Assembly (NCBI GenBank): GCA_039801085.1
Contig: JBDRTY010000001.1
Coordinates: 1 to 64,000 of the forward strand
From: a candidate division WOR-3 bacterium
GTDB lineage: Bacteria > Hydrothermota > Tepidihabitantia > Tepidihabitantales > Tepidihabitantaceae
Length of the DNA stretch: 64,000 nucleotides
Direction of reading: 5' to 3'
Shown here: positions 28,156 through 36,164 of the stretch, piece after piece
Position numbering within the stretch: position 1 is the first letter of the stretch
How the letters are laid out: each line of letters begins with the position of its first letter
Program-made: the position numbers and the translations under genes
The notes under the pieces: generated by a model
What the model was told of the DNA's origin: nothing
Databases searched by the model: none
Seen by the model: only the letters and a program-made list of their open reading frames with translations

Positions 28156-28766
28156 TCAATCCTCCTTTTATTACGGTGAATTTTACGGCCGGTCCGGAGC
28201 CGTTCACTGCGAATAATTCCCAAGACGTCCCGGATCGCCTTTTCCAGTTTATCATTAATTACAAGATAGTCAAATTCATGAATACAGGCCAGTTCTTTTT
28301 CTAATGCTTCCCGACGCTGTTGCAGTTCCTCATCCTTTTCGGTTCCCCGGTGGGCAAGTCGGCGCTGCAGTTCTTTTATGCTCGGGGGGAGGATGAAGAT
28401 GCTAACCGTTCCGGGCAATTTCTGCTTGCAGGAGCGCATTCCTTGAATATCCAGATCGGCAATAACATCCTTACCAGCGCGGAAAGCTTTAATTACCGGT
28501 GTTTTGGGTGTTCCGTAAAGATGGCTGTAAACCTCGGCATACTCCAGCAGTTCGTTCCGGTTGATCATTTGCCGGAATTGTGTTTCTGATACAAACAGGT
28601 AACTTTTCCCATTGATTTCTCCTTTCCGGGGAGGACGAGTAGTGGCGGAAACAGAATAGAAAATTTTTTTATCCCGTTTGACAATTTCTCGGCAGATTGT
28701 AGTTTTCCCCGCACCGGATGGTGAGGAGAGGACGATCATGAAAGGTTGGTGAGTTTTATTCCACAT
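28152..28766 (-). CDS. gmk: Guanylate kinase
   Basis: A 204-residue kinase converting GMP to GDP. The P-loop is SSPSGAGKTT, followed by the GMP-binding region with SVSATTRPPRKGEINGKSY. The ATG at 28766 is chosen because it gives the family's usual length; it overlaps the last codons of the yicC-like gene by 11 bases. A longer in-frame start at 28811 would overlap further. The yicC-gmk-rpoZ-coaBC order is widespread. Confidence 0.95.
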   Translation of the reverse strand: MWNKTHQPFMIVLSSPSGAGKTTICREIVKRDKKIFYSVSATTRPPRKGEINGKSYLFVSETQFRQMINRNELLEYAEVYSHLYGTPKTPVIKAFRAGKDVIADLDIQGMRSCKQKLPGTVSIFILPPSIKELQRRLAHRGTEKDEELQQRREALEKELACIHEFDYLVINDKLEKAIRDVLGIIRSERLRTGRKIHRNKRRIE

Positions 28767-29631
28767 TGCGTACCTGTTCCTTGAGTTTTTCAATTTCGCC
28801 TTTAATTTCAATTGCCCGTCGCGAGATTACTACATCCCGAGCTTTGGCAGCCAGCGTGTCGGTTTCGCGGAGCATTTCCTGAGCAATGAAATCAAGTTTC
28901 TTTCCTGAAGTGCTGCTGCTTCTCAGCGCCCGGAGAAACATACTGCAATGGCTTCGAAGACGGACACATTCTTCATGAATATCAAGCCGCTCAGTGATAT
29001 AGGCGACTTCTTCCAGAATCCGCTTGGAATTTGCCTGGATATTCAAGTTAGCCAGCTGTTCAATCAAATTTTCGCGTCGCTCAGCAACCCGTTTGGGAAC
29101 TCTTTCCCTTATGCAATGAAGCGCCCGGCGGATTTTATTTATGCGCCGGCGCAGATCTTTTACTAATGCAGTTCCCTCAGTTTCTCTCATATGAATCAGC
29201 TGGTGAATCGCTTCGCCAATAATTTTCCGGCTCGCACGCCAGAGGCGGTTCTGTCCGGGAGTTAATTTGCTCGTGGTAATGACGCCCGGGAGCGTCAGCA
29301 ATGCGTTCAAATCAACTTCTCCCGATAAATTAAACCGCCGTTTCAGTTGCCGGATAAGTGTTAAGTACCTTTTTGCCGCTTCCCAGTCGATTTTGATACA
29401 GGTGGCAGTACTGGGTTCGTCGATTGTCAATTGAAGTTGAATATAACCGCGTCGGATTTTCCTTCGGACAATTTCGTAAATGTCCCGTTCATAGCTGACA
29501 AGCTGAGGCGGCAGTTTTGACACCAATTCAAAGTATTTATGATTTACGGAGCGGATATCAACGGCAATTCGGGTTCCGGATTCAGCTACAACTCCTTCTG
29601 CACGGCCAACGCCGGTCATGCTTCTAATCAT
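28756..29631 (-). CDS. YicC family endoribonuclease-like protein
   Basis: A 291-residue protein of the YicC/YloC family. It begins MIRSMTGVGRAEG, the family's N-terminal signature, and ends with the conserved EMLRETDTLAAKA...IKGEIEKLKEQVRNVE. Members have been reported as endoribonucleases acting on structured RNA; the exact substrate here is unknown. It shares four bases (ATGA) with dtd and overlaps gmk. Confidence 0.92.
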   Translation of the reverse strand: MIRSMTGVGRAEGVVAESGTRIAVDIRSVNHKYFELVSKLPPQLVSYERDIYEIVRRKIRRGYIQLQLTIDEPSTATCIKIDWEAAKRYLTLIRQLKRRFNLSGEVDLNALLTLPGVITTSKLTPGQNRLWRASRKIIGEAIHQLIHMRETEGTALVKDLRRRINKIRRALHCIRERVPKRVAERRENLIEQLANLNIQANSKRILEEVAYITERLDIHEECVRLRSHCSMFLRALRSSSTSGKKLDFIAQEMLRETDTLAAKARDVVISRRAIEIKGEIEKLKEQVRNVE

Positions 29632-30068
29632 TGTTCCTCCAACAGAATGGTAACTGGTCCGCTGTTAATTAGATCCACATCCATGCGAGCGCCGAATTTA
29701 CCGGTCTGAACTGAGACGCCGAGATAGCGCAATTCATCGACAAATCGTTGATAAAGAGCTTCAGCACGCGATGGTTCGCAGGCTTGAGAAAATGACGGTC
29801 TAAGTCCATGTTGAGTATCGGCATACAAAGTGAATTGCGAAACGACCAGAGCTGAGCCGGTGACGTCCAGAAGAGAGCGGTTCATTTTCCCTTGTTCATC
29901 GTCAAAGATTCGCAACCGGACGATCCTGGACGCCAGCTTTCGACCGGTTATTTCGTCATCCAGTTTTCCAATTCCAATAAATATTACCAGTCCCGGTCCG
30001 ATTTCGCCGAGGATATTACCATCAACAATTACCCGCGCCCGGCTTACGCGCTGTAACAATGCCCTCAT
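29628..30068 (-). CDS. dtd: D-aminoacyl-tRNA deacylase
   Basis: A 146-residue enzyme that hydrolyses D-amino acids (and glycine mischarged on tRNA-Ala) from tRNA. It begins MRALLQRVSRARV. The two active-site motifs are present: SQFTLYAD (about residues 77-84) and GPVTILLE near the C-terminus. Length is typical. It overlaps its neighbours on both sides by four bases. Confidence 0.95.
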   Translation of the reverse strand: MRALLQRVSRARVIVDGNILGEIGPGLVIFIGIGKLDDEITGRKLASRIVRLRIFDDEQGKMNRSLLDVTGSALVVSQFTLYADTQHGLRPSFSQACEPSRAEALYQRFVDELRYLGVSVQTGKFGARMDVDLINSGPVTILLEEQ

Positions 30069-30673
30069 CGTTTTACCGTTCTAAGTATTGCTGCCAGTCG
30101 TCTGATTGCTTTACCGGTATACTCAGCCTTGGAAGTGGTGATGATGTTCTTGTCCTGAACGATGTCAGCAAAATAGTGGCGGGCGCCATTTTGTTTCAGA
30201 ATACCGATGGAATAGAAGTCAGGATATACGGTGGCCTGCCGGCCTTTTAATAACCCCGCCTTGGCCAAGATAATTGGTGCCAGTTCTATGGCAACAATAA
30301 TGCGTCCGGCATCGGCAAACTCCCGGCATTGGTGCCAGATAGTACTGTCATTCCAATATGGCGCAATTCCCGAACCGTTGATCAGCACTAACGCAGAAAA
30401 CCGATCGGCTTTAACTTCACTTATTAGTCGCTGCGGTTTGATAATCAGTCCATCAATACCTTGCGCAGCAGTTGTATCGGTGGATATGAGGAGCAGGGGT
30501 ATTTCATACTTTTCTAAGAGCCGTACTGTCGTGTTTAACTCGTCGTCGCGAAACAGATTCGAGGGAACAAAAATGGCAACAGTTTCTGATTCTATTGGGT
30601 TCAATTCCATAGAACTGTTGCTGCTTCCCAACGGCGCTAACAAGATGCCCGTCAATGATAACAGGTAGTACAC
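30065..30673 (-). CDS. DJ-1/PfpI family protein lacking the nucleophilic cysteine, probably exported
   Basis: A 202-residue protein with a GTG start. Residues 1-20 are hydrophobic and could be a signal peptide. The body follows the DJ-1/PfpI fold: VAIFVPSNLFRDDEL, ALVLINGSG, and LAKAGLLKGRQATVYPD. The catalytic elbow, normally AICHGP, reads AIELAP with Glu130-Leu131 in place of Cys-His, so the usual glyoxalase/deglycase chemistry is not expected. A promoter (TTGACA/TATTTT) ends 10 bases before the GTG and there is no clear ribosome-binding site. It heads a nine-gene series reaching radA and the PIN-TRAM gene. Confidence 0.72.
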   Translation of the reverse strand: MYYLLSLTGILLAPLGSSNSSMELNPIESETVAIFVPSNLFRDDELNTTVRLLEKYEIPLLLISTDTTAAQGIDGLIIKPQRLISEVKADRFSALVLINGSGIAPYWNDSTIWHQCREFADAGRIIVAIELAPIILAKAGLLKGRQATVYPDFYSIGILKQNGARHYFADIVQDKNIITTSKAEYTGKAIRRLAAILRTVKR

Positions 30674-30683
30674 CTTAATTATT

Positions 30684-30711
30684 AAAATAGCCTTTTAGTA
30701 ATTGATGTCAA
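30684..30711 (-). promoter_or_regulatory. Promoter for the DJ-1-like/dtd/yicC/gmk/rpoZ/coaBC/dnaB/radA series
   Basis: On the - strand a perfect TTGACA (30706-30711) and TATTTT (30684-30689) are 16 bases apart. The GTG start lies 10 bases after the -10 box, so the transcript would have a leader of only about 4 bases. Confidence 0.6.
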
Positions 30712-30769
30712 GAAAATGCAGTTCCGTATTTTGTAAGTATTTGATTTACCGGCTGTTATACGATAGACC

Positions 30770-31459
30770 TCATGATTGCCGGTTCTGTTTTTTATCGATG
30801 CCGAATGAAAGAACTAATTTTGGGTGTTGGGTGTAAAGGTTTTGCAGATGCCGGTTTTCCTTCCCCGGAAGGCAGAAATGACCGGGAAGAAATTCGTGGA
30901 ATCCCTGGTGTGTCAGTTTGGACCGAGTATCCGGGTTTGGGGGGAGAATGTAGATGTGGTCCGGGGAGAGAGAGAATAGCTGATGAAGAAGATTTTCGGA
31001 GAGTTGCTCATTTGGAGGAGACTGGTATTCAAAACCTACAGAATTGAAGCCGGCATTGCGCAAGATTATGAAATCCTCCTTGGGAATTGATGAACTGTTT
31101 ATTCTGATAGTGAGTTGATCAAAGCCAGACTCGCGCAGGATTTTCGCTTTGTCCGGATCGACGGTTTTGGGGAGTATTAGCATCGTCTGTTCCAGGGGGG
31201 TTATGGTCAGGGAGTCATATAGGGCTTGCAGGATGCGGTAAAGTTGATCAAGGGTAAGTAAAGACGGTCCCCAACCACCGAAGAAAATCGTAGTAAAGGT
31301 TACTCCGCGATAGCGACGGGCGCATGATTTGATATCATTGACCAGTTGCGCTACCAACCTTTCAGCCTTTTCAAATGTATAAGGTTCGGGTTTTATTCTG
31401 AACCGGAGGTCAATTTTGTCTCCGAGGGGGATGATGATATTTATTCCGTTATTCCCCAC
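30770..31459 (-). CDS. HemW/HemN-like radical-SAM relative without cluster cysteines
   Basis: A 229-residue protein with a GTG start, 9 bases after lepB. It aligns by eye with HemW: INIIIPLGDKIDLRFR at the place of the IPFC...C..C segment, then TTIFFGGWGPSLLTLDQL (HemW: TIFFGGGTPSLL), then LTIRINSSS and an NSVGFEYQ strand. All three iron-sulfur cysteines are missing and the GGGTPS motif is altered to GGWGPS. The protein is also shorter than HemW (about 380). No stop or frameshift was seen within it. It is either a repurposed fold or a decaying gene that is still open. Confidence 0.55.
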   Translation of the reverse strand: MGNNGINIIIPLGDKIDLRFRIKPEPYTFEKAERLVAQLVNDIKSCARRYRGVTFTTIFFGGWGPSLLTLDQLYRILQALYDSLTITPLEQTMLILPKTVDPDKAKILRESGFDQLTIRINSSSIPKEDFIILRNAGFNSVGFEYQSPPNEQLSENLLHQLFSLSPDHIYILPPNPDTRSKLTHQGFHEFLPGHFCLPGKENRHLQNLYTQHPKLVLSFGIDKKQNRQS

Positions 31460-31468
31460 AAGATGTTT

Positions 31469-32293
31469 TTACCGGACGAGTCTGCCGATGCGATTGAACC
31501 GTATTGCCCACGGTGAGAGGAGGATGCGGGCGATATTGGGAGCGGCACCTGAGGAAAAATAGAGGATCAGCGGTTTTCCGCGGATATACCGGAGCGCCAA
31601 TGGTCCCCAAAATCTTGAGTCTTCGGAATTGTCGCGATTGTCCCCCATCGCAAAGATATGTCCTGGTGGGACAACGACCGGTCCGAAGTTGTCCCGGACA
31701 TAAGGGGAGAGTTCTGAGCGATAAAAGCTGCGGTTAAGCCACAGACGTTGAAACTCCGATTTCATTTCCCCGGGCAGAGGAGGCAGAGTATAAGGAAACT
31801 TGTGAACTGCATAAGGCGAAACTTCCCTTTTGCCGTTAATATACAGTCCTTTATTTCTGATTTCTACAGTATCACCGGCAACGGCAACGCAGCGTTTGAT
31901 GAAATTACGGGGAACATACCAAGTAAAAAAATGGCGCTGAGTATCCCAGAATAACGGCAGGAGCGGAAGCCAAGAGGGGAATATCCGCTTGTATCTGCCA
32001 GGATTTGCAGAATCCTCAGGAACGTCTCCGTCCAGAGGAAAACGGAATACGACAATGTCCCCCCGTTTGGGCTGAGAAAATCCAATCAAGGTGTTATCGG
32101 TAAATGGAAGTTTTATTCCGTAGACAAACTTGTTCACGAGCATAAAGTCACCGATGGCAATGGTATCTTCCATTGAGCCGGTCGGGACGAGAAATGCTTC
32201 AACGAGAAACGAACGGATGAGAAGAACGGCAATAATTACCAGCACCCATTCCCGAAGGAATCGCTTGAGACCTTTACTGAATTTCCCGGGCAT
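31469..32293 (-). CDS. lepB: Signal peptidase I
   Basis: A 274-residue membrane serine protease that removes signal peptides of Sec-exported proteins. One N-terminal transmembrane helix (residues 15-35) is followed by VPTGSMEDTI with the nucleophile Ser40, the general base Lys133 in FIKRCVAVAGD, and GDNRDNSEDSRFWG. The start codon lacks a ribosome-binding site and lies 8 bases after a -10 box. The enzyme would serve the many exported proteins in the 45-59 kb region. Confidence 0.95.
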   Translation of the reverse strand: MPGKFSKGLKRFLREWVLVIIAVLLIRSFLVEAFLVPTGSMEDTIAIGDFMLVNKFVYGIKLPFTDNTLIGFSQPKRGDIVVFRFPLDGDVPEDSANPGRYKRIFPSWLPLLPLFWDTQRHFFTWYVPRNFIKRCVAVAGDTVEIRNKGLYINGKREVSPYAVHKFPYTLPPLPGEMKSEFQRLWLNRSFYRSELSPYVRDNFGPVVVPPGHIFAMGDNRDNSEDSRFWGPLALRYIRGKPLILYFSSGAAPNIARILLSPWAIRFNRIGRLVR

Positions 32294-32301
32294 GAATTTT
32301 C

Positions 32302-32329
32302 AGTTTAGGGGGATCGGTGCGTAAGTCAA
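32302..32329 (-). promoter_or_regulatory. Promoter for lepB
   Basis: TTGACT (32324-32329) and TAAACT (32302-32307) on the - strand are 16 bases apart. The ATG begins 8 bases after the -10 box, which predicts a transcript with almost no leader. Confidence 0.45.
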
Positions 32330-32339
32330 GGAGATTGCC

Positions 32340-33020
32340 TTATTTCAGAAAGATAATTCCGAGCAACAATACGACGAGCAGTGCGGGGAGTAAATTTAGT
32401 ACCTTTAACCGTTTGATTTCAAGAAGGTTAATTCCCAGTCCAATGAGAATGAGTCCGCCGACTGCCGTTAGTTCGTTTGTCATTGTCGGCGTGAGCAGCG
32501 TAGTGAGTCCTCGGGCGAGCAGAGTGAGTCCTGTCTGATAAACAAACAGCGGCAGGGATGCGAACATTACCCCGATGCCTAAGCCGGCAGTGAGGGCGAT
32601 GGCAGCAAAACCATCAAGAAGGGATTTAGCAAAAAAAAGACTTGGTGTTTTACCTAGTCCTTCCTCAATAGCTCCCAATATGGTCATTGACCCCATGCAG
32701 AAGATCAGAAAGGCGGTTACGAGACCTTCGGTAAAGCGTTCGGTACCGAGCCGGAGGCGAGATTTCAACCATTCACTCCAGCGGTTCAGTTGGTAATCGA
32801 GGTCAAACAGTTCTCCAAGAATGGAGCCGGAGACAATAGAGAAAATCATAAACAGAATTTTCTCAGTACGAAGTGCCATTGAGAAGCCGAGAAACAGAGT
32901 AAAGATACCGATTGCCTGAAACGCCATGCGCGTCAGGCGGGCAGGCAGACGGGTATGAAATAACAGCCCCAGCAGACTGCCGGCGATCACCGCAATGGTA
33001 TTAACGATTGTCCCCAGCAT
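32340..33020 (-). CDS. DUF554 family membrane protein
   Basis: A 226-residue protein with six to seven hydrophobic helices. It begins MLGTIVNTIAVIAGSLLGLL, the usual start of the YdfK/YqgA-type DUF554 family, and has the glycine-rich FCMGSMTILGAIEEGL segment. Function in the family is not established; a small-molecule or ion transporter is often suggested. No ribosome-binding site precedes the ATG, which lies six bases after a -10-like box. Confidence 0.85.
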   Translation of the reverse strand: MLGTIVNTIAVIAGSLLGLLFHTRLPARLTRMAFQAIGIFTLFLGFSMALRTEKILFMIFSIVSGSILGELFDLDYQLNRWSEWLKSRLRLGTERFTEGLVTAFLIFCMGSMTILGAIEEGLGKTPSLFFAKSLLDGFAAIALTAGLGIGVMFASLPLFVYQTGLTLLARGLTTLLTPTMTNELTAVGGLILIGLGINLLEIKRLKVLNLLPALLVVLLLGIIFLK

Positions 33021-33026
33021 TAGTTA

Positions 33027-33054
33027 ATATTACTGATTAGCCTGGCGCCGGCAA
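33027..33054 (-). promoter_or_regulatory. Possible promoter for the DUF554 gene
   Basis: TTGCCG (33049-33054) and TAATAT (33027-33032) on the - strand are 16 bases apart. Six bases separate the -10 box from the ATG. The boxes are weaker than in the other cases. Confidence 0.35.
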
Positions 33055-33093
33055 ATTTTATCCACTGGCAGATGGGACAGAGCTCAGCGGTGC

Positions 33094-33121
33094 TTGACTT
33101 TGTATCCAATATCCATATAGT
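33094..33121 (+). promoter_or_regulatory. Promoter for acpP-fabF
   Basis: TTGACT (33094-33099) and TATAGT (33116-33121) are 16 bases apart, giving a leader of about 40 bases ending in an AAGGAGG site before acpP. Confidence 0.6.
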
Positions 33122-33168
33122 TTAGAAGTATTTCATCGTTGGTAATCTAAGTCTAAGGAGGATATGGA

Positions 33169-33435
33169 ATGGCATTAATTGATGAAGTAAAGGCAATAAT
33201 TGCTGAGAAGCTGCCGGATGCGGCAGGAAAACTCACCCCGGATGCCCGGTTCCAAGAAGACTTGGGAGCGGATTCGTTGGATATCGTGGAACTTGTGTTG
33301 GCATTTGAGGATAAATTCGGTATCAAGATCCCCGATGAGGATTCCCAGCAACTGACTACCGTCGGTAAGGCGGTTGAATATTTGGAGAGGAAGCTGGCGG
33401 AGAAGAAGGCGGCTGAAGGCAGTCCGCAGGAATAG
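33169..33435 (+). CDS. acpP: Acyl carrier protein
   Basis: An 88-residue carrier of fatty-acid intermediates. The phosphopantetheine attachment site is Ser36 in LGADSLDIVELV. The acidic helix II and the IPDEDSQQLTTVGKAVEYL tail are typical. AAGGAGG lies 7 bases before the ATG. fabF follows after 29 bases, as in many bacteria. The C-terminal KAAEGSPQE tail is slightly longer than usual. Confidence 0.95.
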   Translation: MALIDEVKAIIAEKLPDAAGKLTPDARFQEDLGADSLDIVELVLAFEDKFGIKIPDEDSQQLTTVGKAVEYLERKLAEKKAAEGSPQE

Positions 33436-33464
33436 CCTTCCCCTGAAATTGTAAGGGAACGGTG

Positions 33465-34706
33465 ATGACCAAGCGCAGAGTTGTAGTTACCGGTTTAGGT
33501 GCAGTTACCCCGCTCGGCAACGATGTGAAGACCTACTGGGAGAATCTCCTTGCCGGTGTGAGTGGTATAAAAAGAATCAGTGCTTTTGATCCTTCAGATC
33601 TGGCAGTACAGATTGCTGGTGAAGTAAGGAATTTTAATCCGCTGGAGCGGCTAGATGCCAAGTTGGTGAAGCGGGCAGACCGGTTTACCCAGTTTGCTCT
33701 GTGGGCGGCAGTGGAGGCTCTGAAGGATGCAGGTATCGATTTAAATCAGGAGGATTGTAATCGAGTCGGTGTTATTGTCGGATCCGGGATGGGGGGTATT
33801 GCAACTTGGGAGCAGCAGCATGAAATTTTTATTACTCGGGGCCCGAGACCTGTTTCACCTTTGCTGATTCCGATGATGATTCCGGATATGGCGTCCGGAC
33901 AGATATCAATTGTCTACGGGTTAAGGGGGCCGAATTACTGCTCGGTTTCAGCATGTGCCTCTGGAGCCCATGCTACCGGCGTCGCCTTGCGTCACATTCA
34001 GAATGGAGATGCGGATGTGATGATTACCGGCGGGAGTGAGGCACCGATTACCAAGTTTACCGTTGCCGCATTCGCAAATATGGGGGCACTGTCCAAGCGT
34101 AATGACCAGCCCGAGAAGGCATCACGGCCGTTTGATCGTCAGCGGGACGGTTTCGTGATTGCCGAGGGGTGTGGAATTTACATCTTGGAGGAGCTGGAGC
34201 ATGCGTTAAAGCGGGGGGCAAAAATCTACTGCGAGCTGTCTGGTTACGGTGCGAGCGCTGATGGTTACCATATCACCGCTCCAGATCCGGATGCGCTGGG
34301 CGCGGCACTGGCGATGAGGCGGGCGCTGGAGGATGCGGGATTGAAGCCCGAGGACATCGATTACATCAATGCCCATGGAACATCGACCCCGTTAAATGAT
34401 GCGGCCGAAGTGAAGGCCATCACGATGGTATTTGGCGAGCACAGTCGGCAGCTGGCAGTGAATTCCACCAAGTCGATGATCGGTCATGGGCTGGGAGCGG
34501 CTGGAGCAATGGAGTTTGTGGCAACCGTGCTGTCAGTGAGCGAGGGTAAGCTGCACCGCACGGCAAATCTTGAGGAACCGGATGAGGGGGTCGAATTGGA
34601 TTTTGTCAGGGAGGGATCAAGGGAGAGAAGGGTGCGGGCTGCGCTGTCAAATTCATTCGGATTTGGAGGTCATAACTGTTGTCTTTGTGTTAAGGCATGG
34701 GAGTAG
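33465..34706 (+). CDS. fabF: 3-oxoacyl-[acyl-carrier-protein] synthase II
   Basis: A 413-residue condensing enzyme of fatty-acid elongation. The active-site Cys164 lies in SVSACASGAHA, and the two histidines are in NAHGTSTPLND and STKSMIGHGLGAAGA. The start is the ATG at 33465; a GTG one codon earlier is also possible. The enzyme would use the AcpP encoded just upstream. Confidence 0.96.
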   Translation: MTKRRVVVTGLGAVTPLGNDVKTYWENLLAGVSGIKRISAFDPSDLAVQIAGEVRNFNPLERLDAKLVKRADRFTQFALWAAVEALKDAGIDLNQEDCNRVGVIVGSGMGGIATWEQQHEIFITRGPRPVSPLLIPMMIPDMASGQISIVYGLRGPNYCSVSACASGAHATGVALRHIQNGDADVMITGGSEAPITKFTVAAFANMGALSKRNDQPEKASRPFDRQRDGFVIAEGCGIYILEELEHALKRGAKIYCELSGYGASADGYHITAPDPDALGAALAMRRALEDAGLKPEDIDYINAHGTSTPLNDAAEVKAITMVFGEHSRQLAVNSTKSMIGHGLGAAGAMEFVATVLSVSEGKLHRTANLEEPDEGVELDFVREGSRERRVRAALSNSFGFGGHNCCLCVKAWE

Positions 34707-34709
34707 GGT

Positions 34710-35498
34710 ATGAATATAATCTGCTGTCTTAAACAGGTACCGTCGACCGAGACCAAGATCAGAATAAATCCCCAGACGGGTCTGGTGGATACAAATGAGG
34801 TGGAGTGGGTAATTAATCCGTATGACGAGTATGCACTGGAGATGGCGTTGCGGATCCGGGAGACGCTCGGCAGGGGCAAAATTACCGTAATCAGCCTCGG
34901 ACCGGAAAGAGTGAAAATGGCACTGCGCACTGCCTTGGCGATGGGGGTTGATGAGGCGGTGCAATTATGGGATAGCGAGTTTGAAGGACTGGACGGGCTG
35001 AGTATCGGACGGGTGCTGGCTGCGGCAGTGAAGAAACTGGGGTTTGATCTGGTTTTGACCGGCAAGCAGGCAATTGATGATGATCTTGCCTGGGTACCGC
35101 AGACAATCGCCCATTTTCTGAATATTCCGCACTGCGCGGTCGTGCCGGAGGTGGAACTTAACCGGCTGGACCAAAGAGAACTTGTGTGCCATCGGGAGAT
35201 TGAAGGAGCAACGGAGATTGTTGAAGTAAAGCTCCCCTGTCTGGTAACGGTACAGAAGGGAAAGTTTCAGCCCCGGTATCCGACACTGAAGCTGATGATG
35301 GCAGCGAAAAAGAAGGAGATTCCGGTGTGGGACAGAAATACACTGGGGGTTGATTCTTCCCAGCTGACGCGGCGCGTCGAGTGTATGGGCCACCGGTTAC
35401 CGCCCGAGCGCAAGCCCGGGAAGATACTGGAGGGGGATGTGAATCAGGTTGTGCCGGAGCTGGTCCGGTTGCTACGCGATGAGGCAAAGGTTGTCTGA
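34710..35498 (+). CDS. etfB: Electron transfer flavoprotein subunit beta
   Basis: A 262-residue EtfB/FixA-type protein. It starts MNIICCLKQVPSTETKIRI and has VINPYDEYALEMALRIRE and the AMP-binding-region-like LVLTGKQAIDDDLAWVPQ. EtfB normally works only as a heterodimer with EtfA, which is not in this window. An ETF would shuttle electrons between a flavin dehydrogenase and the quinone pool, or would bifurcate electrons. Candidate partner oxidases include the GlcD-type protein at 43710. The gene starts three bases after fabF and shares one base with coaE. Confidence 0.92.
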   Translation: MNIICCLKQVPSTETKIRINPQTGLVDTNEVEWVINPYDEYALEMALRIRETLGRGKITVISLGPERVKMALRTALAMGVDEAVQLWDSEFEGLDGLSIGRVLAAAVKKLGFDLVLTGKQAIDDDLAWVPQTIAHFLNIPHCAVVPEVELNRLDQRELVCHREIEGATEIVEVKLPCLVTVQKGKFQPRYPTLKLMMAAKKKEIPVWDRNTLGVDSSQLTRRVECMGHRLPPERKPGKILEGDVNQVVPELVRLLRDEAKVV

Positions 35499-36160
35499 TG
35501 TTTGACCGGCAACTCGCTCAGGAGCGGCTGCTGATCGGGATCGGTGGAAACTTAGGATCGGGTAAGACAACAGTTGTCAATGAACTCAGGCGTTACGGGG
35601 CAAAGGTGATTGATGCGGACAGCATCGGCCGAAGTCTGCTGCGTAAGGGTACGACGGAATATCAGAAACTGGTTCGTGCGTTTGGCCGGGAGATTCTGAA
35701 ACGTTCAGGGGAAATTGACCGTAAAACTTTGGCAAAAAAGGCATTTTCCTCACCAGCAGCGCTGAAAAAGCTTAACGGGATCATGCACCCCCCGCTGCTG
35801 AAAAAAATCAAGGAAGAAATTGCCAACTGTCGGGAGGGGCTGGTGGTGGTGGATGCAGCGCTGTTGTTTGCTTGGAAATTGCACCGGCAGATGGATATTT
35901 CAATTCTGGTCACTGCACCGGATGAGCTGCGGCTTGCCCGACTGAAAAAGAGCGGTCTGAGTCTGGAAGATGCCCGACAGCGGCTGAAGATGCAGGCTTC
36001 AGATACGAAATTCTGGTCCGAAGCCGATTTTGTGCTCGAGAACTGCGGTTCGCTGGCAGAACTTAAACGGAAAATCCGGGCACTTTGGAATTATTTCTAT
36101 TCCAACCGGTTGGAACGCCTGAAAGCGAAAAGAAGCAGTTCTTTTGCTCACGGAGACTGA
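35498..36160 (+). CDS. coaE: Dephospho-CoA kinase
   Basis: A 220-residue kinase for the last step of coenzyme A synthesis. The P-loop is GIGGNLGSGKTTVVNEL (about residues 13-29), followed by GAKVIDADSIGR and VVDAALLFAWKLH. Its one-base overlap with etfB (ATG sharing the last A of TGA) suggests coupling. coaBC is encoded at 26568, so two pathway steps are in the window. Confidence 0.94.
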   Translation: MFDRQLAQERLLIGIGGNLGSGKTTVVNELRRYGAKVIDADSIGRSLLRKGTTEYQKLVRAFGREILKRSGEIDRKTLAKKAFSSPAALKKLNGIMHPPLLKKIKEEIANCREGLVVVDAALLFAWKLHRQMDISILVTAPDELRLARLKKSGLSLEDARQRLKMQASDTKFWSEADFVLENCGSLAELKRKIRALWNYFYSNRLERLKAKRSSSFAHGD

Positions 36161-36164
36161 ACCG

